Shown here: positions 1 through 8,608 of the stretch, piece after piece
Numbering within the stretch: position 1 is the first letter of the stretch
Layout of the letters: the number at the start of each line of letters is the position of its first letter
Assembly (NCBI GenBank): GCA_963730585.1
Contig: CAVSSL010000010.1
Coordinates: 496,001-560,000 of the forward strand
Direction: 5' to 3'
Length of the DNA: 64,000 bases
From: Pedococcus_A sp963730585
GTDB taxonomy: Bacteria; Actinomycetota; Actinomycetes; Actinomycetales; Dermatophilaceae
Program-made: the position numbers and the translations under genes
The notes under the pieces: model-generated
The model's database searches: none
Told to the model about the DNA's origin: nothing
Seen by the model: the letters and a program-made list of their open reading frames with translations, nothing else

Positions 1-1325
1 ATGCCGCTGGGCGAGACGCGCAGCCCGCTGCCCATGATGTCGGCGACGTTCGCCCGGATCGCCTCGGCGGGGGCGAAGGCGGGGTCGAGGTGCTGGGTGA
101 CCTGGTCGAGGTTGAGCAGGGCCTTGCCGACCATCGCCATCTCCGCGGGAGGGCGCAGCCCGTGGGTGCCGGACAGCCGGCTCAGCTCCACCAGCACGGC
201 CCCGGCCTGCACGTCGCCGCCGAGGGAGACCGAGCGCGTCACCAGGGCCGAGACGTCCTCGCGGAACCGGGTGGCGTCGTAGCCCTCGAGGGGGGAGCCC
301 ATGGTGGCGAGGACGGTCGCGGCCTCCTCGCCGTCGGCGTCGCTGATGGCGAGCAGCAGCTTGACCAGGTTGTCCTGCACCCGGGGCGGCACGGTGGCCA
401 CCATGCCGAGGTCGATGAGCGCCAGCCGTCCGTCCGGGGTCAGCAGCACGTTGCCCGGGTGCGGGTCGGCGTGGAGGAACCCGTCGACGAGGATCATGTG
501 CAGGTAGGCGTTGAACAGGTCGCGCACCAGCGGTTCGCCGTCCACGTCGAGCAGGCCGAGCGGGCCGACGTCGGTGACCTTGCGGCCCGCCACGAAGTCC
601 ATCGTGAGCACGCGGCTGCTGGTGTAGTCGGCGACCGGCTCGGGCACGAGGAGGTGCTCGTGGTCGCGGGTCAGCGCGCGCAGGCGGCGCAGGTTCGCCG
701 CCTCGCGCTGGTAGTCGAGCTCACCGGCGATCGAGCGCCGGAACTGGGCGAGCAGGTGGCCGAAGCCGTAGCGCCGCCCCACGTCCGTGTGGCTGTCGGC
801 GAACTCGGCCAGCTTGGCCAGGGCCTGCATGTCGTCGCGCACCGTCTCGCGGATGCCGGGACGCTGGACCTTCACCACGACCTCGCGGCCGCTGCGCAGG
901 GTGGCCCGGTGCACCTGGCCCAGGGAGGCGGCGGCGAGGGGTTTCTCGTCGAAGTCGGTGAAGGCGTTGTTGACGGAGACTCCGAGCTCTTCCTCGACGA
1001 TGGCGCGCACGTCCTCGAACGGGAACGGCTCGACCCGGTCCTGGAGCCGGGTGAGGGCCTCGGTGTAGGCGGGTGGGAGCAGGTCCACGCGCGTCGAGAG
1101 CAGTTGTCCGAGCTTGATGTAGGTCGGCCCCATGCGCTCGAGGTCACCGGCCAGCTCCTCGGCCAGGTCGGCGTCGCCCGAGGGTCGCTCCTGCTCGACG
1201 AGGAACTCGTCGAAGCCCGCGCCCGAGACGACGTCGGAACGGCCGTGGCGGACGAGGAGGCGGGCGAGGGCGGCATACCGCCCCGCGAGGGCCGGGTTGA
1301 GCGGCAGGTTGAGCGGCGGGGTCAT
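1..1325 (-). CDS. ABC1/UbiB-family (AarF) atypical kinase, 3' end cut by window edge
   Basis: The minus-strand frame stays open from the ATG at 1325 to the window edge, about 441 codons, so the C-terminus is missing. Family landmarks are visible: PTYIKLGQ (the KxGQ motif, near residue 65), an alanine-rich AAASLGQVHRA loop in place of a kinase glycine loop, LHADPHPGN near residue 285, and LIDLGM as the metal-binding DFG equivalent. UbiB/AarF/ABC1 proteins are ATPases or atypical kinases; in quinone-using bacteria they support isoprenoid quinone metabolism. Actinobacteria usually use menaquinone, so the exact role is uncertain. It is transcribed away from the HTH gene at 1874. The family call is secure; the substrate is not known. 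Confidence 0.9.
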   Translation of the reverse strand, partial: MTPPLNLPLNPALAGRYAALARLLVRHGRSDVVSGAGFDEFLVEQERPSGDADLAEELAGDLERMGPTYIKLGQLLSTRVDLLPPAYTEALTRLQDRVEPFPFEDVRAIVEEELGVSVNNAFTDFDEKPLAAASLGQVHRATLRSGREVVVKVQRPGIRETVRDDMQALAKLAEFADSHTDVGRRYGFGHLLAQFRRSIAGELDYQREAANLRRLRALTRDHEHLLVPEPVADYTSSRVLTMDFVAGRKVTDVGPLGLLDVDGEPLVRDLFNAYLHMILVDGFLHADPHPGNVLLTPDGRLALIDLGMVATVPPRVQDNLVKLLLAISDADGEEAATVLATMGSPLEGYDATRFREDVSALVTRSVSLGGDVQAGAVLVELSRLSGTHGLRPPAEMAMVGKALLNLDQVTQHLDPAFAPAEAIRANVADIMGSGLRVSPSG

Positions 1326-1873
1326 GGGCGCATCATTGCGTGTCGTCACCGGCTGGGTGCGGCTCGGTCACCTTTGGGGGTGGGATTCGTCAAGAAACCT
1401 CCAAAAGGCTGGCCGCGGCCCGTCGTCGCGAGGATCGTCGTGGGTACAGCCGCTGGGCGGCGAACGGGGGCGGGGTCTGGACGAGCAGGCGTCACTCCTG
1501 TCCGCGGCCGAGGCGCTGCGTTTCACAGCTGTCGCGGGGCGGTGCCCACCCCCACCCAACGCCGCCCCGCGACGCTCCCTCCGGTTCGGCGCGGAGCTTC
1601 CGACGGCCTGGCCCCCAGGCCAGGGTCGATGGGGGACTCATTCGATGAGACTCGTTCGGTAGGCCCCGTTCGGTGGGGGAACGCGGCTCCCCCGTACGGA
1701 TGAGCGTCCACAAAGGGACGGTCATCCAAGGGTCAAGAGAAAGTAAAGAACGTTTCTGGGGTGCGTTTGCTTCCGTTGAATGCGACTACGTGCACTGGCA
1801 GATGGGCCCACCGGGTCGCTGGCACCGGGGCGCTTCGCCGGCAACGGGGCGGCGGACGACGAGAGGGAGTGCG
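1326..1873. other. 548-bp divergent intergenic region with strong hairpins
   Basis: No convincing coding region was found. The stretch contains a perfect 12-bp stem (GTCGCGGGGCGG at 1531-1542 with its complement at 1562-1573, 19-nt loop) and a smaller GGCCTGG/CCAGGCC hairpin near 1607-1623. Both flanking genes point outward, so these are not obvious terminators for either. A more AT-rich patch at about 1730-1790 may carry the promoter for the gene at 1874. An unannotated small RNA or a decayed gene is possible but unproven. Confidence 0.35.
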
Positions 1874-2266
1874 ATGAACAGACTCGGGGCCTACATCCGG
1901 GCCGAGATGGAGTGGCGCAGCTGGACGCTCACGGACCTCACGAAGGGCACCGGTCTCGACGAGAGCGACCTGATGCCCATCCTGAGCAAGGACTGGCTGG
2001 CCGACTGGCCGAGCTCGCAGGTCATCGACGCGCTCGCCCGGGCGCTGCACGTCCCGGCTCGTGAGCTGGTGCTCCGGGCCGCCGAGGCCTGCGGGCTCTC
2101 GGTCGAGGAGGAGGGCACAGCGGCTGGGCTGGCAGACAGCAGCAACGAGGACCTGATGCGCGAGCTCCGGCGACGCCTCGTCCTCGGCGCCAGCGCCGGC
2201 AACTACCTCGCCACGGCCTCCAGCCCCTGGCTCTCGCTGGTGGCCCCGCGCGAACAGGTCGGCTGA
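1874..2266 (+). CDS. small XRE-like helix-turn-helix protein
   Basis: 130 residues. The ATG at 1874 follows GAGAGGGAG at about 8 nt, and the protein opens with MNRLGAYIRAEME. Residues about 1-70 look like an XRE/lambda-repressor type HTH: TLTDLTKGTGLDESDL resembles the two DNA-binding helices, followed by VIDALARALHVPARELV, the usual closing helices of such domains. The C-terminal half (about 75-130) has no recognisable domain and may serve dimerisation or ligand sensing. It ends 4 bp before the convergent acyltransferase. The regulator role is inferred from the fold; the target is unknown. Earlier in-frame starts give a low-complexity, non-family-like N-terminus. Confidence 0.7.
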   Translation: MNRLGAYIRAEMEWRSWTLTDLTKGTGLDESDLMPILSKDWLADWPSSQVIDALARALHVPARELVLRAAEACGLSVEEEGTAAGLADSSNEDLMRELRRRLVLGASAGNYLATASSPWLSLVAPREQVG

Positions 2267-2270
2267 CCGC

Positions 2271-2840
2271 TCAGCTCCCGGCCCGCAGCTCCTCGCGGAG
2301 CCGGGGCTCGGTGCGCAGCTCGGGGTGGATGCCGTGCTTGTCGCGGTAGAACTCGCGCACCTTGTCCATGTCGGCCACGACGTCTGCCGTGGCGGTGATG
2401 GTCGGGCCGAATCCCGCCGTGCGGGAAGGGCCGTCGATGAAGGCGAGCGCGATGGGCAGCTTCGCCGCGCGGGCGATGCGCCAGAAACCTGACTTCCAGT
2501 AGTCACCCTTCTTGCGCGTCCCCTCGGCGGCGAGGATCAGCAGGAACGGCTCGCCACTGCGGGCCTCGTGGACCAGCTCGCGCACGACGGTGCCGGGGTT
2601 CTCGCGGTCGAGCGGAATGCCCCCCAGGCGCGTCAGCAGCCACCCGAGCGGCCCGCGGAACAGCTCCTTCTTGATGAGCACCCGTGGCGTGACCCCGCCG
2701 CGCCACATGATGAGCAGCATCATCACGAAGTCCCAGTTGGACGTGTGCGGGGCTCCGACCAGGACCCCGGTCCGTGGCACCTCGCCCACCGGGGTCCAGC
2801 GGGCGGCGCGCAGCACCAGCGAGGCGAGGCGACTTCTCAT
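2271..2840 (-). CDS. PlsC-like 1-acyl-glycerol-phosphate acyltransferase family protein
   Basis: 189 residues. It carries the HX4D acyltransferase motif as PHTSNWD (about residue 31) and the glycerophosphate-binding motif as AAEGTRKK (about residue 104), in the correct order and spacing for the LPLAT superfamily. This is shorter than a typical PlsC (about 240 residues) but matches the short bacterial subfamily with little N-terminal membrane anchor. Likely role: acyl transfer to a lysophospholipid or related acceptor at the inner face of the membrane. It is divergent from the fatty-acyl-CoA ligase at 2979, a plausible functional partner supplying acyl-CoA. The acceptor cannot be told from sequence. 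Confidence 0.85.
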   Translation of the reverse strand: MRSRLASLVLRAARWTPVGEVPRTGVLVGAPHTSNWDFVMMLLIMWRGGVTPRVLIKKELFRGPLGWLLTRLGGIPLDRENPGTVVRELVHEARSGEPFLLILAAEGTRKKGDYWKSGFWRIARAAKLPIALAFIDGPSRTAGFGPTITATADVVADMDKVREFYRDKHGIHPELRTEPRLREELRAGS

Positions 2841-2978
2841 GCGGGGACTCCTGGGGCAGTTGGGAAACGAAGCGCGTTACAACCTACGCGGCCGACGGCT
2901 AGTGTCGAAGTGGCGGATGGTGCGGCGTGCGAGCGCCGGACGTCGACGCAGCGGCGGACCGGGAGGCGGTGGTCAGCG

Positions 2979-4679
2979 ATGACGGAGCAGCCGTGGCTGA
3001 GCAGCTACGCGCCGGGTGTCCCCGCGACGGTTGACGTGCCGGACGAGTCCTTGTTCGACATGCTCGAGCGCTCCGTGGCGCGGTTCGGGTCGCAGGTGGC
3101 GCTCGACTTCTACGGCAGCACCACGACGTATGCCGCGCTGGCGGAGGAGGTCGGACGCGCAGCCGAGGCGCTGCGTCGACTCGGGGTCGAGAAGGGGGAC
3201 CGGGTCGCCCTCGTGCTGCCGAACTGCCCCCAGCACGTCGTCGCGTTCTACGCCGTCCTCAGGCTCGGCGGGATCGTCGTCGAGCACAACCCGCTCTACA
3301 CCGCAGGAGAGCTGACGCACCAGCTCGCGGACCACGGCGCCCGGGTCGCCATCGTCTGGGACAAGGTCGTCCCCGTCGTGCAGGAGGTCGCCCCGCAGAC
3401 CTCCGTGGAGACGGTGGTCGGGGTGGACCTCACCACCGCGCTTCCCCTGGTGAAACGGCTCATGCTGCGGCTGCCGATCGCGAAGGCCCGGGCCACCCGC
3501 GAGGCGATGGGTGGCCCCGCGCCCGGGGCGCTGCGGTGGGAGGGCCTCGTCGCCCAGTCGGGCCCGCTCGACCCGGCCCACCCGCGGCCGGCGAGCGGTG
3601 ACGTCGCGCTGCTGCAGTACACCGGCGGCACGACCGGGACCCCCAAGGGGGCGATCCTGACGCACCGCAACCTCCTGGCCAACGCCCTCCAGGGGCGCGC
3701 CTGGGTGCCGGGTCTGCTCGACGGCAAGGAGACCATCTATGCCGTCCTGCCCCTGTTCCACGCCTACGGGCTGACGCTGTGCCTCACGTTCGCCATGAGC
3801 ATCGGCGCGACGCTGGTCCTGTTCCCACGGTTCGACGTCGACCAGGTCCTGGAGGCCATGAAGCGGCGGGCGGCCACCTTCCTGCCCGCCGTCCCGCCGA
3901 TCTACCAGCACCTGGCGACGGCGGCCCGCGAGCGTGGTGTCGACCTGACCTCGGTGCGCTTCGGCATCTCCGGCGCCATGGCCCTGCCTCGCGAGGTCGC
4001 CGACCTCTGGGAGCGCGAGAGCGGCGGGCTCCTCGTGGAGGGCTACGGGATGACCGAGTCCTCGCCGGTGGCCCTGGGCAACCCGGTCTCGCAGGCCCGC
4101 CGGGTCGGAACCGTCGGGGTGCCGTTCCCCTCCACGGAGATCCGGATCGTCGACCCCGACGACCCGAGCGTCGTCCAGGGGCCCGGCGAGCGGGGCGAGC
4201 TGTTGGTGCGTGGACCGCAGGTGTTCTCCGGCTACTGGCGCCAGCCCGAGGCAACGGCTGCCGCGCTCCTGCCGGACGGCTGGCTGCGGACCGGCGACAT
4301 CGTCGAGATGGGCGCCGACGGCTTCGTGACCGTGGTCGACCGGATCAAGGAGCTCATCATCACCGGCGGCTTCAACGTCTACCCCTCGGAGGTGGAGACG
4401 GCGCTGCGGAAGGTCGACGGGGTGGCCGACGCGGCGGTCGTCGGCCTGCCCACCGAGTCCGGCGGTGAAGAGGTGGTGGCGGTCGTGGTCCTCCGGCGCG
4501 GGGCCCGCGTGGACGCCGAGGGGGTCAGGGAGGCCAGCCGGGAGTACCTCACCGGCTACAAGGTGCCCCGCCGGGTCGTCATCGTCGACGAGCTGCCCCG
4601 CTCCTTGATCGGCAAGGTGCTGCACCGCCAGGTGCGGCAGTCGCTGCTGTCTCCCGAGGGGACAGCAGCGACCACCTGA
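2979..4679 (+). CDS. long-chain-fatty-acid--CoA ligase (AMP-forming)
   Basis: 566 residues from the ATG at 2979, preceded by GGGAGG about 12 nt upstream. It is an ANL-superfamily adenylating enzyme with all core motifs: the P-loop-like YTGGTTGTPKG (about residue 213), GYGMTESS (about 354), TGDIVEMGADG (about 437), the hinge DRIKELIITGG, and the C-terminal catalytic lysine in SLIGKVLHR (about 545). The sequence after the hinge (NVYPSEVE) is typical of FadD-like medium/long-chain ligases. Reaction: carboxylate + ATP + CoA to acyl-CoA + AMP + PPi. Chain-length preference is not readable by eye. Earlier in-frame starts precede the RBS and were rejected. Confidence 0.9.
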   Translation: MTEQPWLSSYAPGVPATVDVPDESLFDMLERSVARFGSQVALDFYGSTTTYAALAEEVGRAAEALRRLGVEKGDRVALVLPNCPQHVVAFYAVLRLGGIVVEHNPLYTAGELTHQLADHGARVAIVWDKVVPVVQEVAPQTSVETVVGVDLTTALPLVKRLMLRLPIAKARATREAMGGPAPGALRWEGLVAQSGPLDPAHPRPASGDVALLQYTGGTTGTPKGAILTHRNLLANALQGRAWVPGLLDGKETIYAVLPLFHAYGLTLCLTFAMSIGATLVLFPRFDVDQVLEAMKRRAATFLPAVPPIYQHLATAARERGVDLTSVRFGISGAMALPREVADLWERESGGLLVEGYGMTESSPVALGNPVSQARRVGTVGVPFPSTEIRIVDPDDPSVVQGPGERGELLVRGPQVFSGYWRQPEATAAALLPDGWLRTGDIVEMGADGFVTVVDRIKELIITGGFNVYPSEVETALRKVDGVADAAVVGLPTESGGEEVVAVVVLRRGARVDAEGVREASREYLTGYKVPRRVVIVDELPRSLIGKVLHRQVRQSLLSPEGTAATT

Positions 4680-4694
4680 CACTGGTGGGTGTGC

Positions 4695-5123
4695 CTACTC
4701 GGCGAAGGTCGCCTCGAGCGTGATCGGCACGGCCTTGAGCGCCTGGCTGACCGGGCAGCCCTCCTTGGCGCCCTCGGCGGCCTGCTGGAACTGCTCTGCG
4801 GTCATGCCGGGCACGGCGCCGGTGACCTTGAGGACGATGCCGGTGATGCCGGTGCCGGGCTGGAACGTCACCTCGGCGGTGGTGTCCAGCGAGGTCGGGG
4901 GGTTGCCGGCCTTCGCCAGGGCGCCCGACAGGGCCATGTTGAAGCAGGACGAGTGGGCGGCGGCGATGAGCTCCTCCGGGCTCGTGCGGCCGTTGGGCTC
5001 CTCGGCCCGCGAGGCCCACGTCACGTCGAAGGCGCCCACGCCGGACGACTCCAGCGTGACCTTGCCGGAACCCTCCTGGAGGGATCCTTCCCAGTGGGCT
5101 GACGCGGTGCGGGTGGTTGCCAT
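4695..5123 (-). CDS. OsmC-family peroxiredoxin (organic hydroperoxide reductase)
   Basis: 142 residues from the ATG at 5123 with AAGGAG 7 nt upstream. The two redox cysteines of the OsmC/Ohr family are present: AAHSSCFNMALS (peroxidatic) and EGCPVSQAL (resolving). Conserved SPEELIAAAH precedes the first. The family is a cytosolic homodimer that reduces organic hydroperoxides with dihydrolipoamide-type thiols. The short ATTRTASAHW N-terminus resembles OsmC rather than Ohr. It stands alone, convergent with the ligase ending at 4679. Confidence 0.92.
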   Translation of the reverse strand: MATTRTASAHWEGSLQEGSGKVTLESSGVGAFDVTWASRAEEPNGRTSPEELIAAAHSSCFNMALSGALAKAGNPPTSLDTTAEVTFQPGTGITGIVLKVTGAVPGMTAEQFQQAAEGAKEGCPVSQALKAVPITLEATFAE

Positions 5124-5208
5124 CCGTGTGCTCCTTAGAACGTGGTCAGACGTATGCCGTGCACGGCCGTCCCAGCCTCGCCTCGCCACCACGGGTTGGC
5201 AACTGCAG

Positions 5209-5239
5209 GGGCCCTGACCTCGCTGGGAGGTCAGGGCCC
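5209..5239 (-). terminator. hairpin terminator downstream of the sigma/anti-sigma pair
   Basis: A perfect 12-bp stem, GGGCCCTGACCT (5209-5220) and its complement (5228-5239) with a 7-nt loop, lies just past the stop codon at 5291 of the minus-strand gene. No clear U-tract follows, as is common in high-GC actinobacteria. Confidence 0.6.
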
Positions 5240-5290
5240 TCTGGCATCACGGGCGGGTCAGCCCATCAGGGCTTGGCCGGGAGAGGCGGG

Positions 5291-6100
5291 TCAGTGGTGG
5301 CCCTTGCGGCTGTCGCCACCGGAGCGGGAGCCCTCGTCGGAGTCCTCGTGGTCGCCGGAGTCCTCCTGCTCCTGCTCCTGCTCGTCGGCGTCCTCCTGCT
5401 CCTGCGCGTCGTCGTCGCCCTGCTCCTGCGCGTCGTCGTCACCCTGCTTGTCGCTCTTCTGGTGCTCGGCACGGTGGTCGACCTCGCCTCCGCCGCGGAC
5501 GTCGGCGTGCTCGTCGTCAGCGCCCTTGCCGTCGTGGTGGTTGGCGTAGGCGCGGGGGTTCGCCGTGCTGGTGGCCTCGGGGGCATCGGGAGCCTCGGTC
5601 TCGCTCGGCTCGGAGGTCTCGGTCGGCTCCGCCGTCTCGGTCTCCGTGGGCTCCGCGGTCTCGGTCTCGGTGGCCTCGGTGGTCTCGCTGGGCTCCGCGG
5701 TCTCGGTCTCGGTGGCCTCGGTGGTCGTGCTCGTGGTCTCGCTCGGGTCGGCCTGCACGACGGCGGTGTCGACGGGGTCGCTGGTCGCCGCCATGGCGGC
5801 GGCGCCGACGGTCGCCAGCGCGAGAGCCGTACCGGCGGCCGCGGCGGCCCGGCGGACCCGGGTGGCCTTGAGGTGGATCACCTTCATGAGGGAGTTCCTT
5901 CGCTGCTCGTGGTTCAGGGAGGGGGCAGTCATGTCTGGGTGAGCCAGGAAGGCCGCCAGTTCGGTGCTGGGCGCCAGAGGACGGGAGGGGATCAGTCCGC
6001 CGACCTCGCGCAGCGCGTCGGCGGCGCGGTCGTGGCGGTCCAGCTCCGACAGGAGTGCGGGCTCGTGGCGGTTCACGGACTCGTGGGGGTTCTCAGACAT
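5291..6100 (-). CDS. putative membrane-anchored anti-sigma factor with Thr/Glu-rich outer domain
   Basis: 269 residues from the ATG at 6100, which overlaps the sigma gene stop by 8 nt, so the two are translationally coupled. Residues about 1-80 are a charged cytoplasmic segment (a candidate sigma-binding region); about 88-108 form one hydrophobic segment (AAAAGTALALATVGAAAMAA). What follows is low complexity: repeated TETETAEPSETT-like units (about 115-170), then a very acidic D/E/Q/H/S tail. This order resembles single-pass anti-sigma proteins such as the RsdA type, but there is no zinc HxxxCxxC motif. The partner role is inferred mainly from gene order. The plus strand here also stays open, an artefact of the repeats. 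Confidence 0.6.
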   Translation of the reverse strand: MSENPHESVNRHEPALLSELDRHDRAADALREVGGLIPSRPLAPSTELAAFLAHPDMTAPSLNHEQRRNSLMKVIHLKATRVRRAAAAAGTALALATVGAAAMAATSDPVDTAVVQADPSETTSTTTEATETETAEPSETTEATETETAEPTETETAEPTETSEPSETEAPDAPEATSTANPRAYANHHDGKGADDEHADVRGGGEVDHRAEHQKSDKQGDDDAQEQGDDDAQEQEDADEQEQEQEDSGDHEDSDEGSRSGGDSRKGHH

Positions 6101-6791
6101 GACGTGCGTTCCATCGCACGAGGGCCTGCACGGGATACGGCTTGTCCGGAGAAAGTTCGTTGGGCAGGCTGGCCCCCGCCTGCTCCTGCTGCTCGATGCA
6201 GCGGCGCAGCCGCGCCAGTCCCCGGTGCTGCAGCGACTTGACCGTCCCGACGTCGCGACCCAGCACCTCGGCGGTCTGCTGCAGTGAGAGGTCACCCAGC
6301 ACGCGCAGGGAGATGACCTGGCGCTGGTCGGGGGTCAGCAGGTCCAGCAGCGCCAGAGCCCGCTGGCTGCCCAGCAGCTCGACCACACACTCCTCGGCCG
6401 ACTCCGTGGCGCGAGTGTCGAGGGAGGCGTCGTAGGGCACCGGGTTGCCCCGACGCACCCTGCTGCGCACCCAGTCGACATAGCGACGGTGTGCGATCCG
6501 GAACAGCAGACCCCGGAACTGCTCCGCGCTCTCGGTCTCGGGTCGAAGGGCGCGGAAGGCGGCGAGGAACACCTCGCTGGTCAGGTCCTCGGCCTCCTCG
6601 ACGGCGTGCGCGCGGAAGTAGGCGGCGACCGCAGGCGAGAGGGCGGTCCACAGGCGGCCGAAGGCCTCCCCGTTCCCGTGAGCGGCAGCGCGCACGGTCG
6701 CATCGAGGCAGCCGTCAGGCCCCTCGACGCAGTCGTCGACGCCGCGCATGTGCCGCACGCCCTCCTCACCGAGCCGCCGGGCTTGTTCCAT
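6093..6791 (-). CDS. ECF/SigD-like sigma-70 family RNA polymerase sigma factor
   Basis: About 232 residues from the ATG at 6791. Region 2 is clear (AEDLTSEVFLAAFRALRP, then FRGLLFRIAHRRYVDWVR) and region 4 follows (LTPDQRQVISLRVLGDLS, QQTAEVLGRDVGTVKSLQ), the -10 and -35 binding parts respectively. The spacing between them has no region 3, as in ECF-type factors. An in-frame ATG at 6749 has a better Shine-Dalgarno (GAGGAGG) and is a realistic alternative start. It is cotranscribed with, and overlaps, the putative anti-sigma gene. It probably directs a small envelope- or stress-type regulon; the inducing signal is unknown. Confidence 0.85.
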   Translation of the reverse strand: MEQARRLGEEGVRHMRGVDDCVEGPDGCLDATVRAAAHGNGEAFGRLWTALSPAVAAYFRAHAVEEAEDLTSEVFLAAFRALRPETESAEQFRGLLFRIAHRRYVDWVRSRVRRGNPVPYDASLDTRATESAEECVVELLGSQRALALLDLLTPDQRQVISLRVLGDLSLQQTAEVLGRDVGTVKSLQHRGLARLRRCIEQQEQAGASLPNELSPDKPYPVQALVRWNARHV

Positions 6792-6980
6792 GGGCAGCGT
6801 GAACGTTAGGGCCCATGGGGGCGGTTGGGCAGAGTTCTTGACCATTTGCTGACGTTTGGCGCGGATGGTCGCACGGTCGGTGACGAGCCCGACATGACTA
6901 TTGCCGGGCGGTGTCACTGCGAGAAGCGTGGGTCGGGCGGCGGCGCCGTCCGGGCGCTGCCCCGATCAGAGGAGCTCCTC

Positions 6981-7601
6981 TTGTACGCACGCACCACCAC
7001 CATTCAGGGAAGCCCCGACAAGATCGACGCGGGGATCGCCCACGTTCGTGACGTGGTGATCCCGGCCGTCACCGCGATGGAAGGCTGTATCGGCATGTCC
7101 CTGCTGGTCGACAGGGAGTCCGGTCGCTGCATCGCCACGACCGCCTGGGAGTCGGAGGCGGCGATGGCCAGCACCGCCGAGAAGGTGCGCCCACTGCGCG
7201 ACGGTGCAGAGCAGATGCTCGGCGCCACGACGAGCGCGGTCGACATGTGGGAGCTCGCCGTGGTCCACCGCGACCACGCGTCCCCCGACGGGGCCTGCGC
7301 CCGGATCACCTGGCTGAGCGGCTTCACCAGTGCTGAGCGGGCCATCGACGTCTACCGCATGGCCGTCCTGCCCAGGATCCAGGACATGGATGGCTTCTGC
7401 AGTTCCAGCTTCATGCTCAACCGCGAGACCGGACGGGCTGTGGGCACGGTGGTCTTCGAGAGCCGCCAGCATCTGGAAGCCACTCGAGAGGCATCGCGCG
7501 GCATCCGTGACGGCGCCGCCCCGGAAATGGGCGCCATGGTCGACGACGTCGCCGAGATGGAGCTGGCGCTGGCGCACCTCCACCTGCCAGAGATGGCCTG
7601 A
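6981..7601 (+). CDS. tandem ABM-like (dimeric alpha/beta-barrel) domain protein
   Basis: 206 residues from a TTG start at 6981, chosen because AGAGGAG sits 6 nt upstream and the family-like sequence YARTTTIQG begins there. Two repeats of an antibiotic-biosynthesis-monooxygenase-like fold are visible: residues about 1-95 (VVIPAVTAMEGCIGMSLLVD, then ATTAWESEAAM) and about 105-200 (VLPRIQDMDGFCSSSFMLN, then GTVVFESRQHLE). ABM proteins range from quinol monooxygenases to heme-degrading enzymes and non-catalytic stress proteins. The catalytic Asn/Trp/His set of heme-degrading IsdG types is not obvious here, so no reaction is assigned. A perfect terminator follows at 7674. Confidence 0.65.
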   Translation: MYARTTTIQGSPDKIDAGIAHVRDVVIPAVTAMEGCIGMSLLVDRESGRCIATTAWESEAAMASTAEKVRPLRDGAEQMLGATTSAVDMWELAVVHRDHASPDGACARITWLSGFTSAERAIDVYRMAVLPRIQDMDGFCSSSFMLNRETGRAVGTVVFESRQHLEATREASRGIRDGAAPEMGAMVDDVAEMELALAHLHLPEMA

Positions 7602-7673
7602 CCCCGCCTCGGCGAGCACGGCCGGACACCAGCCCCCAGGAGAAGTGGCCCCAGAGGAAGAGGTCCACATCAA

Positions 7674-7711
7674 CGAAACCGCGGGTCGTCGCGTGACGAC
7701 CCGCGGTTTCG
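7674..7711 (+). terminator. strong hairpin terminator after the ABM-like gene
   Basis: A perfect 17-bp stem (CGAAACCGCGGGTCGTC at 7674-7690, complement at 7695-7711) with a 4-nt GCGT loop, 73 bp after the stop codon. The remaining 7712-7885 holds no gene and presumably carries the promoter of the VOC gene. Confidence 0.75.
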
Positions 7712-7885
7712 CGTGGGGGCCGGGCGGCGTATCGAGGGTGCTCCCACTCCTCCTTGAGGATCATGTGCAGGCCCCCTCGGACCTGTGTGCGTTGTGTGGC
7801 AGTCCCTGGGCGTCTAGCGTGCCCGTCTCAAAGGACAGGAGCGCCCTGACTGCGGCTGTCCGAGTCAGCAGATGGGAGATGCGCG

Positions 7886-8608
7886 ATGACGTCCCACCTT
7901 GTCGCTCTCTGCTTCGATGCACACGACCCCGACCGTCTCGCGCGCTTCTGGGCTGGCGTGCTGGACCGGGAGATCGCCGACGACGGCCTGACGCTGCTGC
8001 CGAGTGATGACGCCGGGTTCAGCATCCAGTTCGAGCCGACCCAGGAGCAAAAGGTCGGCCCGAACCAGATGCACCTCCACCTGACGAGCACCTCCCTCGA
8101 CGACCAGCAGTCGACCGTGGCTCGGGCGCTCCAGCTCGGCGGCCGGCACCTCGACATCGGCCAGGACCCGGAGGACGAGCACGTGGTGCTCGCCGACCCC
8201 GAGGGCAATGAGTTCTGCGTGATCGAGCCGGGCAACAGCTTCCTCGCCGGCTGCGGGTTCCTCGGGGAGCTGGCCTGCGACGGTTCGCAGGAGGTCGGGT
8301 ACTTCTGGAGTGAGGCGCTGGGCTGGCCGTTGGTCTGGGACCAGGACCAGGAGACGGCAATCCAGTCGCCGGGTGGCGGTACGAAGGTCGCTTGGGGCGG
8401 TCCCCCAGTGGCGCCGAAGACCCGGAAGAACCGGCTTCGCTTCGACCTCGCCCCGCCTGCCGACGGAGATCAGCAAGCCGAGGTCGACCGCCTCGTCTCC
8501 TTGGGGGCGACGCGGATCGACATCGGCCAGGGCAGAGTGAGCCGGGTGCTCATGGCCGATCCCGACGGCAACGAGTTCTGTGTCTTGCCCCCTGTCACAG
8601 TCCGGTGA
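7886..8608 (+). CDS. two-domain VOC (glyoxalase/bleomycin-resistance fold) protein
   Basis: 240 residues; the ATG at 7886 has GGGAG upstream. Two VOC modules are visible, residues about 1-115 (starting HLVALCFDAHDPDRLARFW, ending LADPEGNEFCVIEP) and about 120-238 (FWSEALGWPLVWDQ ... MADPDGNEFCVLPP). The duplicated DPxGNEFCV ending carries the Glu that often ligates metal in this superfamily. Such fused proteins in actinobacteria are usually of unknown function; glyoxalase, dioxygenase or resistance roles are all possible. The 3' end overlaps the convergent mraY gene by 14 bp. Confidence 0.75.
   Translation: MTSHLVALCFDAHDPDRLARFWAGVLDREIADDGLTLLPSDDAGFSIQFEPTQEQKVGPNQMHLHLTSTSLDDQQSTVARALQLGGRHLDIGQDPEDEHVVLADPEGNEFCVIEPGNSFLAGCGFLGELACDGSQEVGYFWSEALGWPLVWDQDQETAIQSPGGGTKVAWGGPPVAPKTRKNRLRFDLAPPADGDQQAEVDRLVSLGATRIDIGQGRVSRVLMADPDGNEFCVLPPVTVR

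Noticed and set aside
2568..2978. Very long plus-strand frame ahead of the acyl-CoA ligase
   Set aside because: Complement of the acyltransferase gene; the ligase RBS and family start are at 2979.
5300..5900. Long open frames on the plus strand opposite the Thr/Glu-rich protein
   Set aside because: They arise from the repeated GGTCTC/GTCGGT pattern complementary to the minus-strand gene and read as low-complexity Val/Ser/Leu; no RBS or family match.
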